Assembly (NCBI GenBank): GCA_937983105.1
Contig: CALKAM010000170.1
Location: 1-64,000, forward strand
Reading direction: 5' to 3'
From: Planifilum sp021793745
GTDB taxonomy: Bacteria > Bacillota > Bacilli > Thermoactinomycetales > DSM-44946
DNA: 64,000 nt
The notes under the pieces are model-generated. The model was not told the DNA's origin. It ran no database searches and worked only from the letters and a program-made list of their open reading frames with translations. Shown here in pieces: positions 41,519 to 49,960 of this stretch; within the stretch, counting starts at the first letter, position 1; each line of letters begins with the position of its first letter. The translations under genes were made by a program, and so were the position numbers.

Positions 41519-42166
41519 ATGAAAAAGGCGCTGATCTTTCAGGGAGGATGGCCGGGGCACCATCCGGAGGAAGTGGCTAACATGTTGGAGGAATGGCTGA
41601 CCGGTGAGGGCATCGATGTGGAAGTGGCGGACACCCTGAACTGTTTGCTGGACCGGGACAAGCTTTTGCAGATGGACCTCGTCATTCCCAACTGGACCAT
41701 GGGCCGCATCGGGGATGAAGCGCTGCAAAATTTGATGGAGGCCGTGGAGCGGGGGGCCGGCCTCGCCGGCCTTCACGGGGGCATGGGGGACGCCTTCCGG
41801 GAGGCCCCCGGCTTTCAATATATGGTGGGAGGCCAGTTCGTCGCTCATCCGGGAGGGGATTCCGTCGCCTATCCGGTGCGCATCGCGGACCGCCACCATC
41901 CGATCACCCAGGGATTGACCAGCTTTGATGTGGTCTCTGAACTGTACTACATGCACGTTGATCCGGCCATCCGGGTGCTGGCGGAGACGACGGCCCACAA
42001 CGGATCGGCGATGCCGGTGGCCTGGACCAAATCATACGGGGCAGGACGGGTTTTTTACTGCTCCCTCGGTCACACGCCGGATGTTCTCCGCATGGAGCCG
42101 GTGAAAACCATGGTGATCCGGGGCATGAAGTGGGCCGCCCGGACGGGAAAGGAGGGGCACCGGTGA
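41519..42166 (+). CDS. ThuA-like domain protein
   Basis: A 215-residue protein of the ThuA/glutamine-amidotransferase-like fold: ALIFQGGWPGHHPEEV opens it, followed by GLAGLHGGMGDAFRE, YMVGGQFVAHPGGD, HPITQGL and a closing GAGRVFYCSLGH. ThuA-like proteins accompany sugar catabolic dehydrogenases; the exact reaction is not established. ATG 41519 follows GGAGGGG. It overlaps the next gene (GTGA). Confidence 0.85.
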   Translation: MKKALIFQGGWPGHHPEEVANMLEEWLTGEGIDVEVADTLNCLLDRDKLLQMDLVIPNWTMGRIGDEALQNLMEAVERGAGLAGLHGGMGDAFREAPGFQYMVGGQFVAHPGGDSVAYPVRIADRHHPITQGLTSFDVVSELYYMHVDPAIRVLAETTAHNGSAMPVAWTKSYGAGRVFYCSLGHTPDVLRMEPVKTMVIRGMKWAARTGKEGHR

Positions 42167-43257
42167 AGATCGGTATCGCGGGATGCGGCAACATCAGCGG
42201 GGTCTATCTGGAAAACCTCCGCCGGTTCGCCGGGATGGAGGTCGTCGCCTGTGCGGATCTGGACCTGGAACGGGCTCGGAAAAAGGCCGCCCGCTACGGG
42301 GTTCCCGTCGCCTGCAGTGTGGAGGAATTGCTGGATGACCCGGCCGTCGATCTGATCCTGAATCTGACGCCTCCCCGGTCCCATGCCGCCATCAGTCTGG
42401 CGGCCCTGGAGGCGGGCAAACACGTCTATTCGGAAAAGCCCCTGGCGGTGGATCCGGAAGAGGGGCGCCGCATCCTTTCCTTGGCGAAGCGGAAGAACCT
42501 GCGTGTCGGATGTGCACCGGACACCTTTTTTGGAGCGGGATTGTCCACGGGACGGCGACTGCTTCAGGAGGGAGCCATCGGCCGGCCGGTGGGTGCGACG
42601 GCGTTCATGATGAGTCGCGGTCCGGAGCGCTGGCATCCCAACCCCGCCTTCTTTTACGAAAAGGGCGGAGGGCCGCTGTTCGACATGGGGCCGTATTATT
42701 TGACGGCCTTGGTGATTCTCCTGGGACCCGTCCGTCGCGTCACGGGGTCCGCCTCCATCTCCTTTCCCGTCCGGGAGGCGATCGGGCCGGGAAATAAGCC
42801 GCGCAGATTTCCCGTCCACGTGCCGACCCACGTGGCGGGGGTGCTCGATTTTGCCGGCGGAGCGGTGGGCACCATCATCACCAGCTTTGATGTGTGGGGC
42901 TCCACCCTGCCCCACATGGAGATTTACGGGGAGGAGGGGACCCTGGTTTTGCCCGACCCCAACCGATTTGACGGCGTCATCCGCCTTCGGGGGAAAGACG
43001 ACCGGGATTGGCGGGAGATTCCGTCGGAGGGCGCGTACCGGGAGAACAGCCGGGGGATCGGTTTGGCCGACATGATCCGGGCGATCCGGGAGAACCGTCC
43101 CCATCGGGCCAGCGGAGAGCTGGCGCTCCACGTCCTCGATATCATCCACGAAATGCATCAATCCTCCCGGACCGGGGCGCACCGGGAGGTGGCATCCGAT
43201 GTGGCTTTCGCGTGGGAGAGGGGGGAGTCCTGCCGATGGGGTGGTACCTGGAAGTGA
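42163..43257 (+). CDS. Gfo/Idh/MocA family oxidoreductase
   Basis: A 364-residue NAD(P)-dependent dehydrogenase. The Rossmann fold starts KIGIAGCGNISGVYLENL, the EKPLAVD motif (YSEKPLAVDPEEG) is intact, and the alpha/beta C-terminal domain has GGPLFDMGPYYLTAL with the catalytic-type His/Asp region. The family oxidises sugars or inositols. It starts at GTG 42163, coupled to the ThuA gene and with GGAGGGG upstream. Together they suggest a two-step sugar conversion; the substrate is unknown. Confidence 0.9.
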   Translation: MKIGIAGCGNISGVYLENLRRFAGMEVVACADLDLERARKKAARYGVPVACSVEELLDDPAVDLILNLTPPRSHAAISLAALEAGKHVYSEKPLAVDPEEGRRILSLAKRKNLRVGCAPDTFFGAGLSTGRRLLQEGAIGRPVGATAFMMSRGPERWHPNPAFFYEKGGGPLFDMGPYYLTALVILLGPVRRVTGSASISFPVREAIGPGNKPRRFPVHVPTHVAGVLDFAGGAVGTIITSFDVWGSTLPHMEIYGEEGTLVLPDPNRFDGVIRLRGKDDRDWREIPSEGAYRENSRGIGLADMIRAIRENRPHRASGELALHVLDIIHEMHQSSRTGAHREVASDVAFAWERGESCRWGGTWK

Positions 43258-43317
43258 GTGCGCCAAGGGGCCGGGGCCACACCCTTGGGATGGGGGCGGG
43301 CCGGTTCCAGCCCGTGT

Positions 43318-43340
43318 GGGGCTTCCCTGCTGGAGGCCCC
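43318..43340. terminator. Hairpin between convergent genes
   Basis: GGGGCTTCC/GGAGGCCCC around CTGCT lies between the stops of the dehydrogenase gene and the convergent DUF1801 gene. There is no long T-run on either side. Confidence 0.55.
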
Positions 43341-43344
43341 TCGA

Positions 43345-43725
43345 TCATTGTCCCTCTTTTCGCCAAAAGGTCGTGCAGTCGGCCTTGTCCCGGATGTTGA
43401 ACTCGATGATTTTCGCCAGTAACGGATATGCAACGGGACGGTCCCAGGGAATGCGAATGATGTTTCGAGTATAATCATAGCCCGCCTTCACGATATCATC
43501 CTCGGTATAGGTAATGGCAGCCGCTTCCGGGGCGACGGCCATATGCTTGTTCGACACGCTGAATCCGATGATGAAGGTGCCGTGATCCGTAAACATCGGT
43601 TGATTCCATTTGATTTCCGGCTTGAGGTTAGGATAGTTGTTTTTTACCCAGCGAAAAACCTCTTCCATTCTTTCCCGGTGAGCCGGATGTTCCACTTTTG
43701 ACAAAAACCCGGAAAACTCCTCCAT
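43345..43725 (-). CDS. DUF1801 / YdhG-like protein
   Basis: A 126-residue protein with PEIKWNQPMFTDHGTFIIGFSVSNKHMAVAPE followed by ...RIPWDRPVAYPLLAKIIEFNI, the pattern of the YdhG/frataxin-like DUF1801 fold. Some members act as iron chaperones. ATG 43725 has GAGGAGG upstream. It is a single gene with no functional neighbours. Confidence 0.8.
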   Translation of the reverse strand: MEEFSGFLSKVEHPAHRERMEEVFRWVKNNYPNLKPEIKWNQPMFTDHGTFIIGFSVSNKHMAVAPEAAAITYTEDDIVKAGYDYTRNIIRIPWDRPVAYPLLAKIIEFNIRDKADCTTFWRKEGQ

Positions 43726-44162
43726 GTTGTCGCCTCCTCGATCGCGCGCATGCGCTTTGGGAATCGCAGGACCACGTCAGCGCGTTGTCGGCGCTCACCA
43801 GTACTTTACCCTTATACCGTGTCCATTTTCCCCGTGTGCAGCAGGGGCCGCAATCCTTCCGGACGGACGGGGCTGTCGGCCGTCTGAGCCGGTCAGCCCT
43901 CTCTTTTCATGGATGCATTGCAGCAGCAGATTGGGCCCCTGTCGTGGGGCTGCGGAGGGTGTGCCCGAAACTGCAACGAAGTTGCGCAGAAAATTTCAAT
44001 TCCTGGAAGGTCTTTTTCTTTCGGGTGCCGAATATGTCTGGACCTAAAATCATCCGGCAAGGGATTTAAAGGGGTGTCGGAACCCATGTGATCGCCAGAC
44101 CGTCAACCGAATCAGAGGACGATCCTCCCAGAAGATCCGAAGGACAAAGGAGATGCGTATTT
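43726..44162. other. Intergenic region, nothing recognised
   Basis: I see no convincing gene or RNA in this stretch. Short frames exist but lack an RBS and coding character. The promoter of the ABC exporter operon is probably in its A+T-richer end (44000-44090), but no clear hexamers stand out. Confidence 0.35.
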
Positions 44163-45905
44163 TTGAGAACCTTCCAACGGTTGAAACGGTTTTACTGGCC
44201 CTTCAAAGGGTATTTTTTCGTTTCCCTTTTGGCGCTCCTGCTGGTGACGGGATTGACGATGATCTATCCCTTGGCCCTGAAGGTCACCATCGACGAGGTG
44301 ATCGGCGCGGGGCGGTACGAGTGGGTGCCCTGGATCGTTCTGGGCTTTGTGTCGTTGATGCTGATCAAATCCCTCGCCGCCTTTGTGCAGCAATTTGCCG
44401 GGGACCTGTTCGGCATCCGGACGGTCTACGAGCTGAGGAATGCCCTCTACCGGAAGCTGGAGTCCCTTCCCTTCCGGTTTTACGACAACGCCAAGACCGG
44501 CGATCTCATGTCCCGGTTGACGGCCGATGTGGAGGTGTTTCGCTTTTTCCTTTCCTTCGGCTGCGCCCAGTGCCTCAATTTTCTCCTGCTGCTGGGATTC
44601 GGGCTGGGGGCGATGGTTTACCTCCATCCGCTGCTCGCGGTGGTCACACTGTTGGCGATGCCCTTTCTTTCCGTCACCGTTTACCGGTTCGACCGGAGGG
44701 TGCATCCCGCCTTTCTGGGGGTTCGAAGGTCTTTTGCGCGGCTCACCACCAAGGTGCAGGAAAACATCAGCGGCATGCACACGGTGAAAGCCCTGGCCCG
44801 GGAGGAGCTGGAAATCTCCCGGTTTGGGGAGCGGAATCGGCAGTACATGGAGACCAACCTGGAGACGGCCTACATCTGGAGCACCTATTTTCCCCTGATG
44901 GAGCTGATCGGAAACATCAGCGTGGTGGTGCTCCTCGCCTACGGGGGATGGCTGGTGATCCGGGGAGAACTGCTGCTGGGGGAGTTGGTCGCCTTTTTCA
45001 GCCTGGTCTGGTACATTATCGGACCGCTGATGCATCTGGGGTTCATCATCAACACCTACTCCCAGTCCAAAGCGGCGGGGGAGAGACTCCTGGAGATCCT
45101 GGATGAGTCCGAGGAGATCCAAAGCCCTCCGCAGGCATGGGTTCCGGAGCGGATCCGGGGGCATGTCCGGTTTGTGGGCGTTTCCCACCGGTACGCCCCG
45201 GACGGGGAGTGGGCCCTCCGGGAAGTCTCCTTCGATGCGCCGCCGGGGAAGGTGATCGGACTCATCGGAGCGACGGGGGCGGGGAAAACGACGCTCACCC
45301 GGCTGATTTCCCGTTTTTACGATCCCGCGGAGGGGGAGGTCCTCGTAGACGGTCGACCGGTCCGGGAATACGACCTGCACGCCCTGAGGCGCCACATCGG
45401 CGTGGTGTTTCAGGAAACCTTCCTTTTTTCCTCCACCATCCGCGACAACATCGCCTACGGGCGTCCCGACGTGTCCATGGAGCAGGTGATCCGGGCGGCG
45501 AAACGGGCCCAGGCCCACGATTTTATCTCCGGTTTTCCGGAGGGCTATGACACGGTGTTGGGCGAGAGGGGGCTCGGCCTGTCCGGCGGGCAGAAGCAGC
45601 GGATCGCCATCGCCCGGGCGCTGGTGACGGAGCCTTCCATCCTGATCCTGGATGACGCCACCAGCGCCGTGGACATGGAGACGGAGCAACGTCTCCAGGA
45701 AGCCCTGCGGGAGGTGATGCGGGGAAAGACCACCTTCATCATCGCCCACCGCATCTCCTCCGTTCAGCACGCCGACGAGATTCTGGTGCTGGACCGGGGC
45801 CGGGTGGTGGAGCGGGGCACCCACCGGGAGCTGTTGGAGCAGAAGGGCATTTACCGGCGCATCTACGACATCCAATTCCGGGACCGGCACGCCGTGCCGT
45901 CGTAA
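44163..45905 (+). CDS. Heterodimeric ABC exporter, subunit with degenerate ATP site
   Basis: A half-transporter of about 580 residues: six membrane helices, then an ATPase domain with Walker A (GATGAGKTT) and a canonical signature (LSGGQKQR). Walker B is ILILDDATSAVD, with Asp replacing the catalytic Glu. That substitution marks the non-hydrolysing partner of heterodimeric exporters such as BmrCD or TM287/288. I prefer TTG 44163, starting LRTFQRLKRFYWPF, with AAAGGAGA about 10 nt upstream; the frame is open from GTG 44088. It probably exports drugs or lipids. Confidence 0.88.
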   Translation: MRTFQRLKRFYWPFKGYFFVSLLALLLVTGLTMIYPLALKVTIDEVIGAGRYEWVPWIVLGFVSLMLIKSLAAFVQQFAGDLFGIRTVYELRNALYRKLESLPFRFYDNAKTGDLMSRLTADVEVFRFFLSFGCAQCLNFLLLLGFGLGAMVYLHPLLAVVTLLAMPFLSVTVYRFDRRVHPAFLGVRRSFARLTTKVQENISGMHTVKALAREELEISRFGERNRQYMETNLETAYIWSTYFPLMELIGNISVVVLLAYGGWLVIRGELLLGELVAFFSLVWYIIGPLMHLGFIINTYSQSKAAGERLLEILDESEEIQSPPQAWVPERIRGHVRFVGVSHRYAPDGEWALREVSFDAPPGKVIGLIGATGAGKTTLTRLISRFYDPAEGEVLVDGRPVREYDLHALRRHIGVVFQETFLFSSTIRDNIAYGRPDVSMEQVIRAAKRAQAHDFISGFPEGYDTVLGERGLGLSGGQKQRIAIARALVTEPSILILDDATSAVDMETEQRLQEALREVMRGKTTFIIAHRISSVQHADEILVLDRGRVVERGTHRELLEQKGIYRRIYDIQFRDRHAVPS

Positions 45906-45919
45906 TGGGGGGATCGGCC

Positions 45920-47722
45920 ATGGAAACACCTGCCCGGGAGCGCTTTCGGTACGCCCCGGAAACGGTAATCGAGAAACCCTTCAACTGGAGGTTGATGGTC
46001 CGGCTGCTATCCTATGTGAAGCCCTACGCCAAGACGCTGCTGCCCCTGGCGCTCTCGGTGATGGCCCTGTCGACGGCGGTCCGGCTCTTTGCCCCCTACA
46101 CCATCAGTCTGGCCATCGACCAGGCCCTGATGAAAAAAGACGGATATCTGCTGGCCGCCTTTGTGGGGATCGTTTCCGGGATGTATCTGCTCAACTGGAT
46201 TGCCAATACCCTGCGGATCCGATGGATGAACCGGCTGGGCCAGTCGGTCATTTTTGATCTGCGAAGGGAGCTTTTCAACCACATCCAGCGGCTGTCTCTC
46301 CGGTTTTTCGACGAGCGGTCGGCGGGGTCGATCCTGGTGCGCATCACCAACGATATCAATTCCCTGCAGGAACTGCTCACCAACGGGATCGTCAACGTGA
46401 TCATGGACATCGCCCTGCTGTGCGGGATCGTGGTCGTGATGACGGTGCTGAGCCCCAGCTTGACGGCGGCGATCCTGGTGGTTCTCCCCCTGATGTTCCT
46501 GATCTCGATCAAACTGCGGCGCTTAATCCGCCGTTCCTGGCAGCGGGTCCGCATCCGGCAGTCGGTGATCAACGCCCATTTGAACGAAAGCATTCAGGGG
46601 ATGCGGGTCACTCAATCCTTCACACAGGAAAAGGAAAACATGGAGTACTTCCGGCGGCTGAACCGGGACAACTACGACGCCTGGAGGGACGCAACCCGCA
46701 AGAGCGCCACCTTTCGCCCCTTCGTGGAGATGACCGGGGCGGCGGGCACCGCCATCCTGATCGGTTACGGGGCCTATCTCATCCAGCAGGGGGCGATCAC
46801 CATCGGCGTGTTTGTCGCCTTCGCCTATTACCTCGGCAACTTTTGGGAACCCATCTCCCGGCTGGGGCAGGTGTACAACCAGCTCCTGATGGCGATGGCC
46901 TCCACCGAGCGGATCTTTGAATTCCTGGATCAGCGGCCCTCCGTTCCGGAGAAACAAGATGCCGCCGACCTGGAGGAGGTCCGGGGTCATATCCGCCTGG
47001 AGAAGGTGACCTTTTCCTACGACGGCCGGAGGAAAGCGTTGGACGGGATCGACCTGGAGATTCTGCCCGGGCAGACCGTCGCCCTGGTGGGACACACGGG
47101 ATCGGGGAAAACGTCGATCGTCAATCTGATCTGCCGCTTCTACGACCCCGCCGAGGGATGCGTCACCCTCGACGGCCGAGATCTGCGGGATCTCCGCCTG
47201 GATAGCCTCCGACGCCGGGTCAGCATCGTCCTGCAGGATACCTTCATCTTCTCCGGAACCATCCTGGAGAATATCCGCTTCGGGCGCCCGGACGCCACCG
47301 ACGAGGAAGTGCGGGCGGCGGCCGAGGCGGTGGGAGCCGACGCCTTTATCCGGGATTTGCCCAAGGGCTATGACACGGAGGTGGAAGAGCGGGGCAGCGT
47401 CTTGTCCGTCGGCCAGCGGCAGCTTCTCTCCTTTGCCCGGGCCCTGCTGGCGGATCCCAGGATTTTGATTCTCGATGAAGCCACCGCCAGCATCGATACG
47501 GAGACGGAACTGAAGATCCAACGGGGGATGAAACGGCTGCTTTCCGGTCGGACCGCCATCGTGATCGCCCACCGGCTGTCCACGATCCGGGATGCCGACA
47601 AGATCGTCGTTCTGGAGCGGGGGAAGGTGATCGAACAGGGGACCCACGAGGAATTGATGGCGCGGCGCGGGGAGTATTTCAACCTGGTCCGGTCCCAGTT
47701 CCGGGCGTTGGGGACGGGATGA
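45920..47722 (+). CDS. Heterodimeric ABC exporter, hydrolysing subunit
   Basis: A 600-residue half-transporter: membrane domain at about 30-330, then an ATPase domain with Walker A (GHTGSGKTS), Walker B with intact catalytic Glu (ILILDEATASID) and an altered signature, LSVGQRQ in place of LSGGQ. The altered signature pairs with the Asp-bearing Walker B of the upstream subunit, so one composite ATP site is dead and the other is intact. ATG 45920 has GGGGGGA upstream. It lies 14 bp after the partner gene. Confidence 0.9.
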   Translation: METPARERFRYAPETVIEKPFNWRLMVRLLSYVKPYAKTLLPLALSVMALSTAVRLFAPYTISLAIDQALMKKDGYLLAAFVGIVSGMYLLNWIANTLRIRWMNRLGQSVIFDLRRELFNHIQRLSLRFFDERSAGSILVRITNDINSLQELLTNGIVNVIMDIALLCGIVVVMTVLSPSLTAAILVVLPLMFLISIKLRRLIRRSWQRVRIRQSVINAHLNESIQGMRVTQSFTQEKENMEYFRRLNRDNYDAWRDATRKSATFRPFVEMTGAAGTAILIGYGAYLIQQGAITIGVFVAFAYYLGNFWEPISRLGQVYNQLLMAMASTERIFEFLDQRPSVPEKQDAADLEEVRGHIRLEKVTFSYDGRRKALDGIDLEILPGQTVALVGHTGSGKTSIVNLICRFYDPAEGCVTLDGRDLRDLRLDSLRRRVSIVLQDTFIFSGTILENIRFGRPDATDEEVRAAAEAVGADAFIRDLPKGYDTEVEERGSVLSVGQRQLLSFARALLADPRILILDEATASIDTETELKIQRGMKRLLSGRTAIVIAHRLSTIRDADKIVVLERGKVIEQGTHEELMARRGEYFNLVRSQFRALGTG

Positions 47723-47767
47723 TGGTGTTCTCTTTTTTCGCGGTTGAACGGATTTTATGATCCGTGA

Positions 47768-47986
47768 CATGCTTCCGAATTGGAATATGAGGGCCGTGCA
47801 GAGCGGGGCGGAGAGCTGTATCTCCCCCTGTGCCGGCCGGTCGAAGGCGTGGACAGCCTGTCGGTGACCGCGGGAATCCTCTACACCTCCAAGTGGCACA
47901 TCTCCCAACGGCGGGAATTCACGCTTCCGCTGGGCGTGAAAAGAAAAGAAGAAGATGGCAGATCCGATCCCGAAGCGCTCAATTGA
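47768..47986 (+). pseudogene. Unrecognised coding-like remnant
   Basis: An open stretch without start or RBS reads ELEYEGRAERGGELYLPLCRPV, then VDSLSVTAGILYTSKWHISQRREFTLPLGV, to a stop at 47986. Third positions are strongly G/C, as in real genes here, and the sequence looks like a beta-rich C-terminus. It is probably the 3' end of a lost gene. The fabI promoter starts inside its last codons. Confidence 0.35.
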
Positions 47987-48011
47987 CATCCCCTTTTATT
48001 TCCGCTACGCT
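47983..48011 (+). promoter_or_regulatory. fabI promoter
   Basis: TTGACA (47983-47988), a 17-bp spacer, then TACGCT (48006-48011). Confidence 0.65.
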
Positions 48012-48021
48012 GGAATATGGG

Positions 48022-48040
48022 TTTAGTAGCAGGTACTAAA
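48022..48040 (+). promoter_or_regulatory. FapR-type operator
   Basis: TTTAGTAGCAGGTACTAAA is a near-perfect palindrome (TTTAGTA/TACTAAA). It matches the 17-bp FapR site known upstream of fatty-acid and phospholipid genes in Bacillales. It lies just downstream of the -10, where a bound repressor blocks transcription until malonyl-CoA rises. No fapR gene is in the window. Confidence 0.85.
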
Positions 48041-48112
48041 TCGGAAATCCGCCAGTGACTCGTTCCCCTTTAGACGAGCAGCTACATACAATAGGAAGGG
48101 AGATCGTGGACC

Positions 48113-48886
48113 ATGACCAAATTGATGGAGGGCAAGCGCGTTTTGATCATGGGGGTGGCCAACAAGCGGAGCATCGCCTGGGCCATCGCCCGGAGCCTGC
48201 ACAGCCACGGCGCGGAGCTGGCCTTCACCTACCAGGGAGAACGGCTGGAACGGCGGGTGAGGGAGTTGGTGGACGCGGAGATGCCCGGCTCTCCCCTGAT
48301 TGAATGCGATGTCACTTCGGACGAACAAGTGCGTGCCGCCTTCGACAAGATCGGCGAAGTCTGGGGACGCCTCGACGGGCTGGTGCACTGTATCGCCTTC
48401 GCCAAGGCCGAGGATTTGGAAGTTCCCTTCGTGGAAACGTCCCGGGACGGCTATGCCCTGGCCCAGGATGTCAGCTCCTACTCCCTGGTGGCCTGCGCCC
48501 GTGCCGCCAAGCCCCTGATGAAGGAGGGCGGCAGCATCCTCACCCTGACCTACATGGGGTCGGAGCGGGTCATCCCCAACTACAACGTGATGGGTGTGGC
48601 CAAGGCGGCTCTGGAGGCCAGCGTTCGCTATCTGGCCCACGACCTGGGACCCGATGGGATCCGGGTCAATGCCATCTCCGCCGGTCCGATCCGCACCCTG
48701 GCGGCCAAGGGAGTCAAAGACTTCAACTCCGTATTGCACATCGTCGAAGAAAAGTCGCCTCTCCGCAAAACGACGGATCCCGCCGAAGTGGCGGATACCG
48801 CCCTGTTCCTGTCCAGCCCCCTTTCCCGAGGAATCACCGGTGAAGTGATTCATGTGGACGGCGGCTACAACATCATGGGGATGTGA
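48113..48886 (+). CDS. fabI: Enoyl-[acyl-carrier-protein] reductase (NADH)
   Basis: A 257-residue short-chain dehydrogenase relative that reduces enoyl-ACP in each fatty-acid elongation cycle. It has the FabI cofactor motif (GVANKRSIAWAIA) and catalytic Tyr147 and Tyr157 with Lys164 (YNVMGVAK). ATG 48113 follows GGGAGATCG. It is monocistronic, with its own promoter and FapR-type box. It is the target of triclosan-type inhibitors in related bacteria. Confidence 0.96.
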   Translation: MTKLMEGKRVLIMGVANKRSIAWAIARSLHSHGAELAFTYQGERLERRVRELVDAEMPGSPLIECDVTSDEQVRAAFDKIGEVWGRLDGLVHCIAFAKAEDLEVPFVETSRDGYALAQDVSSYSLVACARAAKPLMKEGGSILTLTYMGSERVIPNYNVMGVAKAALEASVRYLAHDLGPDGIRVNAISAGPIRTLAAKGVKDFNSVLHIVEEKSPLRKTTDPAEVADTALFLSSPLSRGITGEVIHVDGGYNIMGM

Positions 48887-48901
48887 GATTTGAAAATTCT
48901 C

Positions 48902-48930
48902 TTGAACTCCCCCATGAAATGTGATACGGT
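48902..48930 (+). promoter_or_regulatory. Promoter of the speD leader RNA
   Basis: TTGAAC (48902-48907), a 17-bp spacer, then TACGGT (48925-48930). The predicted start (about 48937) falls right before the folded RNA. Confidence 0.55.
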
Positions 48931-48944
48931 TATATGCGTCAATC

Positions 48945-49060
48945 TGAGTCAGTAGGATCCAAGATTCACTTAAAGGGTTGGGACCTCCGAGGACTAACCT
49001 TCCCCCGTGGTGAATGAGCAGATCCTAGCTTAAATTGGCTCAAACAGCAAATTTTTGCTA
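48945..49060 (+). ncRNA. Structured leader RNA upstream of speD
   Basis: Nested complementary arms define a single domain. TGAGTCA (48945-48951) pairs with TGGCTCA (49036-49042), with one G-T pair. TAGGATC (48953-48959) pairs with GATCCTA (49021-49027). ATTCAC (48964-48969) pairs with GTGAAT (49010-49015). AGGGTT (48974-48979) pairs with AACCTT (48996-49001). A further AGCAAA/TTTGCT hairpin (49047-49060) lies directly before the speD RBS. The fold suggests a cis-regulator; it matches no class I can name. Confidence 0.6.
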
Positions 49061-49078
49061 GGAAAGGGGGCCGGAAGG

Positions 49079-49480
49079 ATGGAATTTTCCACTTTCGGAA
49101 GGCATGTAGCGATGGATGCGTGGGGCGTCGATTACCATCTGCTCAACGACGTCTCCCAACTGAAACGGCACCTGGTAACGGCTGCCGAAAAGTGCGGCGC
49201 GACGGTGTTGTCGGTGCAGGCCAAAAAGTTTGAACCGCAGGGAGCCACCGTACTGGTTCTCCTCTCGGAAAGCCACCTATCGATTCACACCTATCCGGAA
49301 AAGGGATTTGCCGCACTCGACTGTTATACCTGTGGGTATACCGTTGATCCGATGTTGGCCATCCAATACCTGATGGATGTGCTGAAGCCGACACGGGCGT
49401 TTCCCAAGGTGCTTAGAAGAGGCGACGGTCCCATAGAGGTTATCCAACCTAAACTGCCGACAAGTGAAGTCGCCGTTTGA
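49079..49480 (+). CDS. speD: S-adenosylmethionine decarboxylase proenzyme
   Basis: A 133-residue prokaryotic AdoMetDC. The self-cleavage site, with the pyruvoyl-forming Ser63, is in LLSESHLSIHTYPE; the GRHV start and the Cys-containing DCYTCG motif are typical. It makes decarboxylated SAM for spermidine synthesis. I start it at ATG 49079, about 8 nt after AAAGGGGG; the frame is open from 49055. It follows the folded leader and ends at a strong terminator. Confidence 0.95.
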   Translation: MEFSTFGRHVAMDAWGVDYHLLNDVSQLKRHLVTAAEKCGATVLSVQAKKFEPQGATVLVLLSESHLSIHTYPEKGFAALDCYTCGYTVDPMLAIQYLMDVLKPTRAFPKVLRRGDGPIEVIQPKLPTSEVAV

Positions 49481-49495
49481 AGCTCGAGATTTCCG

Positions 49496-49526
49496 CCTCC
49501 GTTCCCGAAGAACGGAGGCTTCTTTA
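49496..49526 (+). terminator. speD terminator
   Basis: GCCTCCGTTC/GAACGGAGGC around CCGAA, followed by TTCTTT. Confidence 0.88.
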
Positions 49527-49752
49527 ATTGGAAGAGAAGGTGTATGGGCGCTGGTTGGCATATCCCCCGGGATCCGATCCCGCCGCAAGTTCGCCCCGCG
49601 CTTCGGCGATCCCCCGCCTACGGGGAGAGCCCGCTCGTCCATCCGGCCCCCGGCGGAACCCGTGCCGCCTTTATGCCGGCTTCGGCTGGACGCTACAAAA
49701 GTAGCAGCCAAAAGATCGGGCTTCCCCGATGATGAACAAAACATGAACTTTT
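49527..49752. other. Intergenic stretch before the xylose control region
   Basis: A very G+C-rich stretch with no gene I can support, turning A+T-rich from about 49690. Confidence 0.35.
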
Positions 49753-49834
49753 AATCCGGTGAAGACATGTTTCGATTGACACCGCTTCCACAAAAAGATA
49801 CTATTGGTTTAGAGGACGAACAAAGTGTAACTGG
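49753..49834 (+). promoter_or_regulatory. Xylose operon control element, copy 1 (promoter plus operator)
   Basis: This 82-bp element aligns without gaps to 49961-50042 at about 70 per cent identity. It holds a strong promoter: TTGACA (49776-49781), a 17-bp spacer, then TACTAT (49799-49804). It ends in CGAACAAAGTGTAACTGG (49817-49834), where a repressor such as XylR could bind. No xylR lies in the window. Confidence 0.7.
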
Positions 49835-49879
49835 AAAATGCATTGACGGTTGTTCTGCGATCCTTTTTCCGGCATGTTT

Positions 49880-49920
49880 ATCACCTTCCTTGAAAACGAC
49901 CTTTTCAATTCCGAGGTGAT
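49880..49920 (+). other. Potential hairpin in the xylose leader
   Basis: ATCACCT (49880-49886) pairs with AGGTGAT (49914-49920), and inside it TTGAAAA (49890-49896) pairs with TTTTCAA (49902-49908). There is no T-run after it, so it is not a simple terminator. Confidence 0.45.
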
Positions 49921-49960
49921 GCTGTAAAAGGAAAAGGGGATGATGTACAAAAGGGATGTT

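Noticed and set aside
43726..44087. Short plus-strand frames before the ABC exporter
   Set aside because: No RBS, no family similarity and no consistent codon pattern.
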